From Phormidium pseudopriestleyi FRX01 (GTDB taxonomy: Bacteria > Cyanobacteriota > Cyanobacteriia > Cyanobacteriales > Laspinemataceae): 34,095 bases of DNA. Below, piece after piece: positions 15,703-24,380 of this stretch. The stretch lies in NCBI RefSeq assembly GCF_017313335.1, contig NZ_JAFLQW010000516.1:1-34095 (forward strand), read 5' to 3'. The position numbers were made by a program, and so were the translations under genes. The notes under the pieces are model-generated. The model was not told where the DNA came from, made no database searches, and saw only the letters and a program-made list of their open reading frames with translations. How positions within the stretch are numbered: the stretch's first letter is position 1; every line of letters begins with the position of its first letter.

Positions 15703-18297
15703 TTATTTAGTTTTCGCTTCTAAATGTTCCAACCGACTGCGGAGTTCCTGGTTTTCTTTCTTAATTTGGTCAAATTCTTGGCGTAATTGCTTCACCGCTT
15801 TATCGGACCCAATATTTTTCTCAACCTTAGAAACCGCTTCTTCCGCAACGCGACGAACTCGGCCATCGGGAGTGGCATCGGCTAAACTTTGTAAAATCCC
15901 GATCGCCTTGGGTGTCTCCATTTGTCCCAATGCCGATGCTACCGCAACTTGAGTTAGGAAAAAGGTTTCCGCAGATAAGTCCGAGAGACGGTCCAAAATG
16001 CGCTCTAAATTGCCCGGGGTTTGACCCGTAGAAATGCCACCAAGGGCGCGAATTGCCGCTAATCGCAAGGGTTGGGGGACACCATTAGCGGTATAGTTCA
16101 AAATAATATTGAGGGCATCTTCCGAAGTTTTGAGCTTGCTTAAGCCGGAAATTGCCCCACTGCGAACCACTTCATTCCATCCGGCGCGTTCATTCAACAC
16201 CTGTTGTAACCGGGCGATCGCATCCCCTTCATCCAGCGGTTCGTTCCGTTTTCCGGCACAGATTGAGGCGACTGCTCTTGCCGCTGCCGCTTCCACATTA
16301 TAACTCACATCTCCCCGTTCCAACACTAGGGCGATCGCCTGATAGCTTTCCGGAGTTTTATGATGCGCCAATGTCTCCACCACCGCATATCGCACCCGCG
16401 CATCTTCATCCTCTAACCCACCGATTAACTGTTCAAATCCTTGGTCCAGTTTAATCTTTCCAAGTTGTTTCGCCACCTCTAAACGCACCCCCCAAAACTG
16501 TTCGGTTTTTAAAGCAGAACCAAGGGCTTTAACCGCTTCTAATCCGCCTTTTTTCGCTAAAGCAACAGCCGCATAAATCCGCGACACCGGGTCTGAGTCG
16601 CCCTGTAACTGCGCTTTCAATTCAGCAACGGGATATTCTAACTGCACCGTTTTGAGGGTAGCATTGCCCACATCAAAGCTAATATAACTCGGCTTCTCCT
16701 CCAGGGGAAAGTAAAAACTCTGTTCCCGCTGATTCACTCGCACCGTAAAGGTTTTCAGAGGTTCGCCACTTTTGTATCCAAATCCAATAGGAATTTTTAG
16801 GTCAAATAACTCCTTCTCATTCCCTTTTTCTCCGGTAGTTTTGACATGACTTTGAGTGACGGTGACTTTCGCCAGTTTGCTGTCTCCATCCCAGTTATAG
16901 GAAACTTTATAATCGGGATGACCACCACGATACACATATTGGTCAAACAAAAACATCAAATTTCGACCCGTGGCCTTTTCAATGGCCCGCAACAAGTCCA
17001 CCGTTTCTACAGTTTGATGGGCGTTATCATTAACAAAGGTATGAATCGCTTTAAAGAACAGTTCATCCCCTAACTCAGTGCGAATCATGTGATAAACACA
17101 AGCGCCTTTTTCATACAAGTGACGATCATAGAGTTCGATCGCCTCCCGATAAACATGAGTGACAATCGGTCGCCGATAGCGGGTTTTATCTTCATTCAAA
17201 TAACTCCGCGCTTCATTCAGCAAATAATAAGCCGCATCTTCTGGACCATATTCTTCATGAGTCCATAAAACCTCAGCATAAGAGGCCATCCCTTCTTTAA
17301 TCCAGGCATGAGACCAATGTTTAATCACCACTAAATCCCCAAACCACTGGTGGGCGAGTTCATGGGCGACTAAACTTTCGGTGCGTTGGTTATCCAGTTG
17401 GGCGCGTTCATCCAACAGACAGCGATCGGTCAGCAGGGTGGTTGAAGTATTTTCCATCCCTCCGAAGATAAAATCTTCCACGCAAACTTGAGCGTATTTG
17501 GGATAAGGATAAGCATAGCCAAAAGCCTGACTAAAATACTCCATCATGCGCGGCGTTTTGCCCATACTGCGACGGGCATCTTCTTCGCGACCTTTGGCTA
17601 CATAATAAACCACAGGTTTGCCGTTCCATTCGTCGCAAATTTCAGCAAAATCCCCCACAGCTAAGGTCATTAAATAGGTGGGATGAACCTGTTTTTGGAA
17701 CCAATGATAAATTTTATCGCTGCCTTCTTCTTCGGTGGAAATCAGTTCCCCATTAGAAATCGCCAAGTAGGGTTTGGGAACCCGAATTCGCATTTCTGAG
17801 GTGGCGAGTTGTCCAGGGTAGTCAAAGCAGGGAAACCAGAAGCGGGAATCTTCATCTTCCCCTTGGGTCCAAACTTGGACGGATTTATTGGGATAATGGG
17901 CATCTGGGGCGATAAAATAAATGCCACGCTGGGGCTGTTCAACGCCGTAGGTGACGATTAGAGTGAGGGGGTTTTCTGCTTGCGTGGGTTGGGTGAGGTG
18001 AATTTCTAACCGTTCGCCGTCATAATCAAAGGGTTGGGGAATATTGCTGACGGTGACTTCCTGAATATTTAGGTTTACGGCATCTAAAGTCAGGCAGTCA
18101 ATGCCAGTTCTCACGGGCATCAGTCGAATGCTGCAAGTCCCTTGATAACTTTGATGGGCCAGGTCAAGGACCAAATCTAAACCGATATGTTCGACTTGTC
18201 CAGGGCGATCGGGGTTGTAATGGGGTTTGGCCCCCGGTAGTTCAAAGGTTTTATGACCGTTGTTTTCTGTATCAAAATAAGAGTATTGGTTTGACAT
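15703..18297 (-). CDS. M1-family zinc aminopeptidase with C-terminal HEAT repeats
   Basis: The enzyme removes N-terminal residues from peptides. Counting from this start, the substrate-binding GGMEN motif is at about 279-283, and the zinc site HELAHQWFGD has His312, Glu313 and His316, with the third ligand Glu335 in KEGMASYAE. Instead of the usual ERAP1-like C-terminal domain, the last third (about 590-840) shows alpha-helical repeats of HEAT/PBS-lyase type (DEDARVRYAVVETLAHH and similar), ending in a short coiled coil. The ATG at 18297 gives the N-terminus MSNQYSYF; the frame also extends to a TTG at 18333, which lies inside the likely leader. There is no signal peptide, so it should be cytoplasmic. 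Confidence 0.9.
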   Translation of the reverse strand: MSNQYSYFDTENNGHKTFELPGAKPHYNPDRPGQVEHIGLDLVLDLAHQSYQGTCSIRLMPVRTGIDCLTLDAVNLNIQEVTVSNIPQPFDYDGERLEIHLTQPTQAENPLTLIVTYGVEQPQRGIYFIAPDAHYPNKSVQVWTQGEDEDSRFWFPCFDYPGQLATSEMRIRVPKPYLAISNGELISTEEEGSDKIYHWFQKQVHPTYLMTLAVGDFAEICDEWNGKPVVYYVAKGREEDARRSMGKTPRMMEYFSQAFGYAYPYPKYAQVCVEDFIFGGMENTSTTLLTDRCLLDERAQLDNQRTESLVAHELAHQWFGDLVVIKHWSHAWIKEGMASYAEVLWTHEEYGPEDAAYYLLNEARSYLNEDKTRYRRPIVTHVYREAIELYDRHLYEKGACVYHMIRTELGDELFFKAIHTFVNDNAHQTVETVDLLRAIEKATGRNLMFLFDQYVYRGGHPDYKVSYNWDGDSKLAKVTVTQSHVKTTGEKGNEKELFDLKIPIGFGYKSGEPLKTFTVRVNQREQSFYFPLEEKPSYISFDVGNATLKTVQLEYPVAELKAQLQGDSDPVSRIYAAVALAKKGGLEAVKALGSALKTEQFWGVRLEVAKQLGKIKLDQGFEQLIGGLEDEDARVRYAVVETLAHHKTPESYQAIALVLERGDVSYNVEAAAARAVASICAGKRNEPLDEGDAIARLQQVLNERAGWNEVVRSGAISGLSKLKTSEDALNIILNYTANGVPQPLRLAAIRALGGISTGQTPGNLERILDRLSDLSAETFFLTQVAVASALGQMETPKAIGILQSLADATPDGRVRRVAEEAVSKVEKNIGSDKAVKQLRQEFDQIKKENQELRSRLEHLEAKTK

Positions 18298-18352
18298 GGT
18301 GATGAATCTATCTTTAAGACTGAATTTCAGCAATTGAGCTAATGAACGCTAT

Positions 18353-18382
18353 TTTATACAGGGTAACGTTTTGCCGTGATAA
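18353..18382 (-). promoter_or_regulatory. candidate promoter of the aminopeptidase gene
   Basis: On the minus strand TTATCA (18382-18377) and TATAAA (18358-18353) are 18 bases apart. The start point would fall near 18346, about 50 bases before the ATG at 18297. Confidence 0.4.
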
Positions 18383-18505
18383 TCACCACCCTGGATAGAT
18401 GGCAGCAGGGGTAACCTGGGCATGGTCTCGACTGGGGGGAGGGCGGTTTTTTGCGCCGATGGTGGTGGGTTGTGGATATCTTTCTGATGGGGTTAAGAAT
18501 TGGGA

Positions 18506-19510
18506 ATGAGCTATGGGATAAGGGATTCAGAGTTTAACGATAACACAGACTGGGTGTTGGGCATTGATGGCGGAGGGACGAAGACGGTTTGCTTGGTGAT
18601 GGATGAAACGGGGACGATCGCCGGACGGGGTGAGGCAGGGCCGTCGAATTATCAAACGATTGGGTTGGCGGCAGCAGCAGAGTCAATCTCACAGGCGATC
18701 GCAAGCGCTGTGAATGCTCTCCCTGGGGTGGCGATCGCTGGAATTGGCGTGGGATTGGCCGGGGTGGGACGTTCGGAAGATGTCCAGGTTGTGCAAGGAT
18801 TGGTGGCGGGTTTGTCCCAGGAGAGTCCCCTGCCGATTCGCTGGAATCTGCGTTCTGAGGGGGTGGTGGTGACTCATGACTGCGCGATCGCCTTGGTGGG
18901 AGGGACGGGATCGGCCTCTGGGGTGGCGATCGTCGCCGGTACGGGTTCGATCGCCTATGGTTGCAACTCTCAGGGAGAGAGTAAACGCGCCGGGGGTTGG
19001 GGGTATCGATTTGGGGATGAAGGCAGTGGATATCAGATTGCAGTCGCCGGGTTGCGTGCGGCGGCGCGATCGCATGATGGCCGAGGACCCAAGACCTTAC
19101 TCACGGATTCTTTATTAGATTACCTTAATCTGAACGAGTTAGAAGACCTAATCGAAGTCATCTATCGCCGGGGATGGGGTGTGACCGAAATTGCGGCATT
19201 ATCTCCCCTGATTGATCGCGCTGCTGCCGCAGGGGATGCGATCGCTACTCAGATTCTGGAGGATGCGGCAGCAGAGTTAGTCCTGACGACTCAAACCGTT
19301 GCCTCGGCCCTCTTTAAGCCGGATCAGGCATTTGAGGTAGTCACCATTGGCGGAGTCTGGCGCAGTGTCTGCCATTTGGGCGATCGATTCCGTGAGTCCC
19401 TTCGCACCCAATTTCCTCGGGTTCAAGTCATCTCCCCCCGCCATGAACCCGCCTATGGTGCCGGTTTGTTGGCCCTGGAACGTCTCGGCAAGGGGGTACT
19501 GTCCCCCTGA
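18506..19510 (+). CDS. BadF/BadG-type ATPase, N-acetylglucosamine-kinase-like
   Basis: This ASKHA-fold sugar kinase homologue of about 334 residues has GIDGGGTKTVCLV as the phosphate-1 loop near residue 20. VTHDCAIAL and VAGTGSIAYG (adenosine/phosphate-2 region) lie in the middle, followed by GGWGYRFGDEGSGYQIA, the signature of N-acetylglucosamine kinases. It probably phosphorylates an amino sugar such as GlcNAc or a MurNAc derivative in cell-wall recycling. glmU lies about 5 kb further on but is not linked. The ATG at 18506 is preferred to a TTG at 18500. The last codons and the TGA stop lie inside a repeat unit (GTCCCCCTGACAAGG) that recurs 126 bases later. Confidence 0.83.
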   Translation: MSYGIRDSEFNDNTDWVLGIDGGGTKTVCLVMDETGTIAGRGEAGPSNYQTIGLAAAAESISQAIASAVNALPGVAIAGIGVGLAGVGRSEDVQVVQGLVAGLSQESPLPIRWNLRSEGVVVTHDCAIALVGGTGSASGVAIVAGTGSIAYGCNSQGESKRAGGWGYRFGDEGSGYQIAVAGLRAAARSHDGRGPKTLLTDSLLDYLNLNELEDLIEVIYRRGWGVTEIAALSPLIDRAAAAGDAIATQILEDAAAELVLTTQTVASALFKPDQAFEVVTIGGVWRSVCHLGDRFRESLRTQFPRVQVISPRHEPAYGAGLLALERLGKGVLSP

Positions 19511-19641
19511 CAAGGGTAAATTTTTTACTTCCGGTCCCCGGACCTTGCCAAGGTCCGGGAACCGTCGCTGAAGTTAATAGTAAGGCGAATCACCATAAAC
19601 GTAAAAACCCGACTCTTGTAAGTCCGGTCCCCCTGACAAGG
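19501..19641. repeat. direct repeat pair flanking an 11-bp palindrome
   Basis: GTCCCCCTGACAAGG occurs at 19501-19515 and again at 19627-19641. Between them, 19537-19547 and 19549-19559 form a perfect 11-bp inverted repeat around one base, which may end the upstream gene's transcript. The first unit includes the stop codon of the sugar-kinase gene. Confidence 0.6.
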
Positions 19642-19693
19642 ATAAGTTTTTTATAGCCCGTCTTGTCTGAGGTACAGATGCTATTAATTATTA

Positions 19694-19786
19694 AGACAAG
19701 CGAGCAAGATGCTCGCTTGTCTGTGGAGCGAGCAAGATGCTCGCACTCCAAAAAAATGTATGCGAATAACAATGGGAATTGCTATA
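19694..19786. repeat. compound palindrome including half of the MITE-like element
   Basis: A perfect 13-bp hairpin (19694-19706 with 19710-19722) is followed by the right half of the TATAGCGG-type element. That half has the GAGCAAGATGCTCGCACTCC core, then ATGCGAATAAC, and ends in GCTATA at 19786. The gap 19511-19928 holds these repeats and no gene. A C-rich remnant with weak inverted symmetry lies at about 19816-19865. Confidence 0.6.
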
Positions 19787-19928
19787 GCAATCCTAAATGA
19801 TTTATGACATATATAGCTCCCCTCTCCCCCTTTGGGCCGCCGACGAGAAAGGGGTGAGGGCATTCCACAACTGATTTAGACTGGCTATAACAGTTAAACT
19901 ACGTTTCCCAATCTGGAGTGGGTTTAAT

Positions 19929-21950
19929 ATGAACCTAGAACGAGATTCTAAAGCGGTGTATCGACAGATTCGGAATTATCTCGTGGGTCGCTTCCTCGGT
20001 GCAACTCGGGATGAAACCTTGCTGCAAGAAACGATAAAATGCTTATTTTGTAAGCTGTATTTTGAGGAAAATCCGTCTTTATTTGACCCGAGTTATGACC
20101 CAACAAGTGTAGAGGCGATCGCCCATCGATATCATCAGTCTTTTGAGCAACTGCGGCGGCTTTTGCCGACCCTCTTTCCCCCAGAGCAACGCTTGCTTCT
20201 CGACTCACAAAGTCTGGCTCAAATTGATACTCTACTGAATACTGCTGACTTGGACACCCCAGTTCATGACCCCTTTGGAGATATTTATGAAGTGTTTATG
20301 GGGTCGCAGGTTCGGGGACAGGAGGGGCAGTTTTTTACGCCGCTGAATGCGATCGGCTTACTGGTGGCCTTAGTCAATCCCCTTCCCGGAGAAATGCTCA
20401 TTGACCCAGCTTGTGGCGCTGGTGGATTTTTAAGTGTGGCCGTTCAGCATTTAAAAGCATCTGGAGCCTCTTTTCAACAAATTCTCTCTACAGTTTTTGG
20501 GCTGGATAAAGACCACTATCTCGCCGGATTAGCAGCGACCCGTTTATCTCTTTTGATACTCCAATCAGCTCAGGTCTTTTGTGCGGATTCCCTCGCTTGG
20601 CAACTGGAAGCTCTTGCCCCAAGTTTTTCTAACAATCCTGATAAAAATCCATCAAATTCCCAACCTTTCCCCTTCCCAACTCAGGTCGGTGAATTTGATA
20701 TTGTCCTGACGAATCCTCCCTTTGGGAGCCGCATTGTTGCCGCATCTCCCCAGGTCCAGGCCACCTTTGAACTGGGATATCAATGGCGGTTAGAAAAAAA
20801 TAGTCAAGCTTTTGAAAAACTACCTAAATTGCAATCTTCCGTTCCGCCCCAGGTCTTATTTATGGAACGATGTTTATCCCTAGTTCGGCCCGGAGGTCGG
20901 ATTGGAATGGTCGTTCCCGAAAGTTTGATTTCTAGCAAAACCTATCGTTATGTGGTGGATTATATCCATGCAAAATCTATCATTAAAGCCGTGATTGGAA
21001 TGCCCGATGTGTTATTTAAAATATCGGGAAAAGGTGGAACTCATACCAAAACTTGTCTACTTTTATTACAAAAAAAATCTGGGAAAACAGCAGAGGACGA
21101 AAGCAATCAATCTATTTTTATGGCAGAGGCTCAATGGTGTGGACGGAATAGCCGGGGTCAACCCATTGACCGAGATGATTTACCGGAAATTGCTGCCCGC
21201 TACCGAGACTATGAACAAGGTCTTTTAACGAAACCGAATCAGTTAGGGTATTGGATGACCTGCGATCGCATTCAAAATGGCATTTTAGCCCCGCATTATT
21301 ACAACCCTGCTGCAATTTCAGAATTATTTTACCTCCAAGACAGTCATGACTTGATTTCTATGGGAGAGTTGATATCCGCCGGGATGATCGAGGTCAGCAG
21401 TGGCGATGAAGTGGGAAAATTAGCCTACGGAACGGGCAATATTCCCTTTGTGCGTACTTCGGATATTTCTAATTGGGAAATTAAGGCCGACCCCAAACAT
21501 TCGGTGAGTGAAGCAATTTATCAATCCTTGGCCGAAAAACAGGACATCCGGGAAAGGGATATTTTGATGGTACGCGATGGCACTTATTTAATTGGAACTT
21601 GTGCGTTGATTACCGCCGATGATACGCGCATTCTTTATCAAAGTCATTTCTATAAATTGCGCGTTCGGGAAACCTGTCCGTTATGTTGTTATTTGTTGTT
21701 AGCAGCCCTAAGTTCGGGACCTGTGCAAAAACAAATCTTGGCAAAGCGTTTAACCCAGGATATTATTGATTCTCTGGGGAATCGAATTCAAGAGTTGATT
21801 TTACCGATTCCCAAGGATAAAAGACATCGGGAGAAGATCTCGCAGATGGTTAAGCAGACGATTCAACACCGAATAGAAGCTAAAAAATTGGCCCGCCAAG
21901 CTTGTTTAGAATTAGTGGCAGGATCTAACCCGGACTTATGGAAGAAATGA
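19929..21950 (+). CDS. orphan N6-adenine DNA methyltransferase with C-terminal specificity domain
   Basis: The 673-residue protein combines a type I HsdM-like N-terminal helical part (about 1-130), an N6-adenine methyltransferase domain and a C-terminal target-recognition half (about 445-640). The methyltransferase domain has the AdoMet motif DPACGAGGF at 159-167 and the catalytic NPPFG at 262-266. The recognition half is HsdS-like, with hydrophobic SSGDEVGKLAYGTGNIPFVR near its start. Fusion of methylase and recognition domain lets it modify DNA without a separate S subunit. No endonuclease motif (PD-(D/E)XK) or helicase gene is visible in it or beside it, so it is more likely a regulatory or solitary methylase than half of a restriction system. 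Its stop overlaps the next gene. GGAG lies about 11 bases before the ATG. Confidence 0.87.
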   Translation: MNLERDSKAVYRQIRNYLVGRFLGATRDETLLQETIKCLFCKLYFEENPSLFDPSYDPTSVEAIAHRYHQSFEQLRRLLPTLFPPEQRLLLDSQSLAQIDTLLNTADLDTPVHDPFGDIYEVFMGSQVRGQEGQFFTPLNAIGLLVALVNPLPGEMLIDPACGAGGFLSVAVQHLKASGASFQQILSTVFGLDKDHYLAGLAATRLSLLILQSAQVFCADSLAWQLEALAPSFSNNPDKNPSNSQPFPFPTQVGEFDIVLTNPPFGSRIVAASPQVQATFELGYQWRLEKNSQAFEKLPKLQSSVPPQVLFMERCLSLVRPGGRIGMVVPESLISSKTYRYVVDYIHAKSIIKAVIGMPDVLFKISGKGGTHTKTCLLLLQKKSGKTAEDESNQSIFMAEAQWCGRNSRGQPIDRDDLPEIAARYRDYEQGLLTKPNQLGYWMTCDRIQNGILAPHYYNPAAISELFYLQDSHDLISMGELISAGMIEVSSGDEVGKLAYGTGNIPFVRTSDISNWEIKADPKHSVSEAIYQSLAEKQDIRERDILMVRDGTYLIGTCALITADDTRILYQSHFYKLRVRETCPLCCYLLLAALSSGPVQKQILAKRLTQDIIDSLGNRIQELILPIPKDKRHREKISQMVKQTIQHRIEAKKLARQACLELVAGSNPDLWKK

Positions 21951-22843
21951 TGCCATTGACTCCTCAAGAGACCTCCGATGGGTCTTTTACGTTTTATTCA
22001 CCGGAATTTGGCGAACTGTTTCACTCGTACCACGGGGCGCGCCAAGAGGCGCGGTGTAAATTTGTAGAACCGACGGAGTTAGCCGAAAAAGCCAAAAAGC
22101 CAGTGGTGCGGTTGCTTGACTTGTGTTATGGATTGGGGTATAATACTGCATCAGCATTAGAGACGATTTGGTCAATTAATCCAGCTTGTGTGGTGGAGTG
22201 GGTTGGGTTGGAATTGGATAGCTCTATTCCCCAAGCGGCGATCGCGATCGGGTTACTTAAAAGTTGGCACTCGCCTATTCCCGAACTTCTAGCCGCACTG
22301 GTTAGCCCAAAGGCAGACGGTGAATCTATGGTGTCGAGGACTTTGACGGCCCCTCAGTTCCAAGGGACCTTATGGCTAGGAGATGCCCGAAACACCATTC
22401 AACAGGTGGTGAATCAAGGGTTTGAAGCCGATGCCATATTTTTAGACCCTTTTTCCCCTCCGAATTGTCCGCAACTGTGGACAGTTGAGTTTTTAGGGTG
22501 GGTGGCGCGCTGTTTGAGTCCGACGGGAAGATTGGCGACTTATTCTTGTTCAGCCTCGGCGAGAACGGCTTTAATGACGGCAGGATTAAAAATTGGGGCC
22601 ACTGCGCCGGTGGGCCGGCGATCGCCAGGAACTGTGGCGAGTTTTTGCGATCGCGATTTACCTCCTCTTTCCCCCCAAGAACAGGAACATCTCCAAACTC
22701 GGGCGGCAACTCCCTACCGTGACCCCAACCTGTCGGATTCAGCGGAGGAAATTCGGCAACGGCGTCAACAGGAACAAAACTTATCCCAGTTAGAACCCAC
22801 CTCTAGTTGGAAAAAAAGATGGACCAGGATTGCAGGAAAATAG
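21938..22843 (+). CDS. mnmD: MnmC-type tRNA U34 methyltransferase (stand-alone MnmD/DUF752)
   Basis: This enzyme adds the last methyl group of 5-methylaminomethyl-2-thiouridine at the wobble base of some tRNAs, using AdoMet. The protein (up to 301 residues) has the family opening GSFTFYSPEFGELFHSYHGA and EARCKFVEP, the AdoMet loop LLDLCYGLGYNTASA, the catalytic-region LDPFSPPNCPQLWT, and GRLATYSCSASAR near the end. The FAD oxidase half of E. coli MnmC is absent, as in Aquifex. The C-terminal 60 residues are charged and probably disordered. It overlaps the end of the DNA methylase gene: ATG at 21938 is inside that gene, and ATG at 21947 forms an ATGA overlap with its TGA, so translation is coupled. 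Confidence 0.83.
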   Translation: MEEMMPLTPQETSDGSFTFYSPEFGELFHSYHGARQEARCKFVEPTELAEKAKKPVVRLLDLCYGLGYNTASALETIWSINPACVVEWVGLELDSSIPQAAIAIGLLKSWHSPIPELLAALVSPKADGESMVSRTLTAPQFQGTLWLGDARNTIQQVVNQGFEADAIFLDPFSPPNCPQLWTVEFLGWVARCLSPTGRLATYSCSASARTALMTAGLKIGATAPVGRRSPGTVASFCDRDLPPLSPQEQEHLQTRAATPYRDPNLSDSAEEIRQRRQQEQNLSQLEPTSSWKKRWTRIAGK

Positions 22844-23194
22844 CCCGGGATCAGCAATTTTGGAGGCGATCGCTTTATTTAAAAGGGCAGATAGTCAGCC
22901 GATTAGGGAGCCCCGACCCAGATCAACCTGATCGGCCCGCTATAATCGAAAGGGCGATGAAGGTAAAATCTCATCAAGCTCAATCCCAGAAACTTTACAT
23001 TTTTTAAAAAAGATGGGCCAGACCGGAAAAACTCCGGCATCCTTTATAAAGTCTCTGTAAAACAGCAGATTTTTTAAACAAACGCGGTCCAAATAATGTA
23101 AAGATAGTCAGAGATAGTACCAAAAGCGATTAATTTACTAAGTCGCTTGACGCAGAACTAGCTAATAGAAATACTCAGAGCAAGGTGTTTGTCT
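22844..23194. other. gap upstream of the HD-GYP regulator
   Basis: No credible gene was found. A perfect TATAAT is at 22941-22946 without a good -35 box. A second candidate has TTGACG (23147-23152) and AATACT (23170-23175), 17 bases apart and close to the regulator's start codon. A small CCGGA/TCCGG hairpin lies near 23027. Confidence 0.35.
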
Positions 23195-24256
23195 GTGAAC
23201 TTCCTTGATGCAGAACAGTCCAAAATTCTCGTCGTAGATGATCATCCAGCCAGCCGGATGACGGCAGTGGCTCTTTTGTCCGTAGAAGGGTATGAAATTC
23301 TGGAAGCAGACAGTGGCCCTAGTGCCCTGGCTTGCGTGAAGGAAACCCAGCCCGATTTAATTCTGCTGGACGTGATGATGCCTGGAATGGATGGATTTGA
23401 GGTGTGCCGCCATCTGAAACAAGATGAGCAAACCCGCCTGATTCCCATCATTTTCGTAACCGCACTCAACGATCGCCGATCGCGGATCCGGGGGATTGAA
23501 GCTGGAGGTGATGACTTCCTGACTAAACCCTTCGATCATCTAGAACTAGCCGCCCGAGTGAAATCCCTGGTCCGCCAAAAACGGCTCAATGAGGACCTCG
23601 ACCATGCGGAACAAGTCCTCTTTTCCATTGCCGGGACGGTGGAAAGCCGAGACCCCAATACCGGGGATCACTGCGAACGCTTAGTCTCTCGCGGACAAGC
23701 GTTTGGCGAGTTTCTCCATCTTTCCCGCAATGAAATTCGCAATTTAATGTGGGGGGGATACCTCCATGACATCGGCAAAGTGGGGATTCCCGATGCGGTG
23801 TTACTCAAAACCGGGAAACTCACCGCCCAAGAGTGGGAAATCATGAAACAGCACGTGGTGATTGGGGAGAAAATTTGTCTACCCCTGCGAACTATGCGCG
23901 GCGTCCGTCCTCTGATTCGCCATCATCACGAACGATGGGATGGGACGGGATATCCTGATGGGTTGGTGGGGGATGAAATTCCCTCCATCGCCCAAGTGTT
24001 TCAAGTGGTGGACATTTATGATGCCCTCACCAGCGAACGGCCCTATAAACAGGCGTTTACCTCTGACAAGGCCCTGGAAATTATTGCCGAAGAAACGGCG
24101 AAGGGATGGCGTAACCCGAAACTGGTGGAAAAATTTACGGCTTTTATTCGGATCACGGAGATGGAAGAACCGGCAAGGGCTGTCAATCGCATCTCCCTGT
24201 TGGAATCAGAGGAACCCGCTGAGATCGCCGGAAGTTGGCGGATTGCCAATGGCTAG
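23195..24256 (+). CDS. response regulator with HD-GYP cyclic-di-GMP phosphodiesterase domain
   Basis: A receiver domain fills the first 125 residues, with acidic pocket VVDDH, phospho-acceptor Asp59 in LLDVMMPGMDG and Lys111 in LTKPF. An HD-GYP domain follows (about 140-325) with HDIGK (His191, Asp192), the HHHERWDGTGYPDG motif around 243-256, and VVDIYDALTSERPYK. All the expected metal ligands seem present, so it should hydrolyse cyclic di-GMP when phosphorylated. No kinase gene adjoins it. The frame opens at TTG 23189, but AAGG(TG) at 23182-23187 is correctly spaced only for GTG at 23195, which I use. Confidence 0.92.
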   Translation: MNFLDAEQSKILVVDDHPASRMTAVALLSVEGYEILEADSGPSALACVKETQPDLILLDVMMPGMDGFEVCRHLKQDEQTRLIPIIFVTALNDRRSRIRGIEAGGDDFLTKPFDHLELAARVKSLVRQKRLNEDLDHAEQVLFSIAGTVESRDPNTGDHCERLVSRGQAFGEFLHLSRNEIRNLMWGGYLHDIGKVGIPDAVLLKTGKLTAQEWEIMKQHVVIGEKICLPLRTMRGVRPLIRHHHERWDGTGYPDGLVGDEIPSIAQVFQVVDIYDALTSERPYKQAFTSDKALEIIAEETAKGWRNPKLVEKFTAFIRITEMEEPARAVNRISLLESEEPAEIAGSWRIANG

Positions 24257-24325
24257 GCCCCGGATTTCCCCGGGGCGATCGCCCAACAACTGCGGCGATC
24301 GTCCGGTCATTGTGGATCAGCTTGC

Positions 24326-24353
24326 TTCAAGAGAGCGGAAACCGCGCTATACT
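24326..24353 (+). promoter_or_regulatory. weak promoter candidate for glmU
   Basis: TATACT at 24348-24353 is a good -10 box. TTCAAG at 24326-24331, 16 bases upstream, is a poor -35. The start point would fall about 20 bases before the ATG of glmU. Confidence 0.35.
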
Positions 24354-24380
24354 CCGTTGAGATTAACGGGCTGAAAGAAA

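Noticed and set aside
19694-19786. CRISPR-like array
   Set aside because: Repeated GAGCAAGATGCTCGC units are parts of hairpins with irregular spacing and no distinct spacers; no cas genes are near.
22807-23007. 66-codon plus-strand ORF after the tRNA methyltransferase
   Set aside because: It begins inside the preceding gene in another frame and its sequence looks random.
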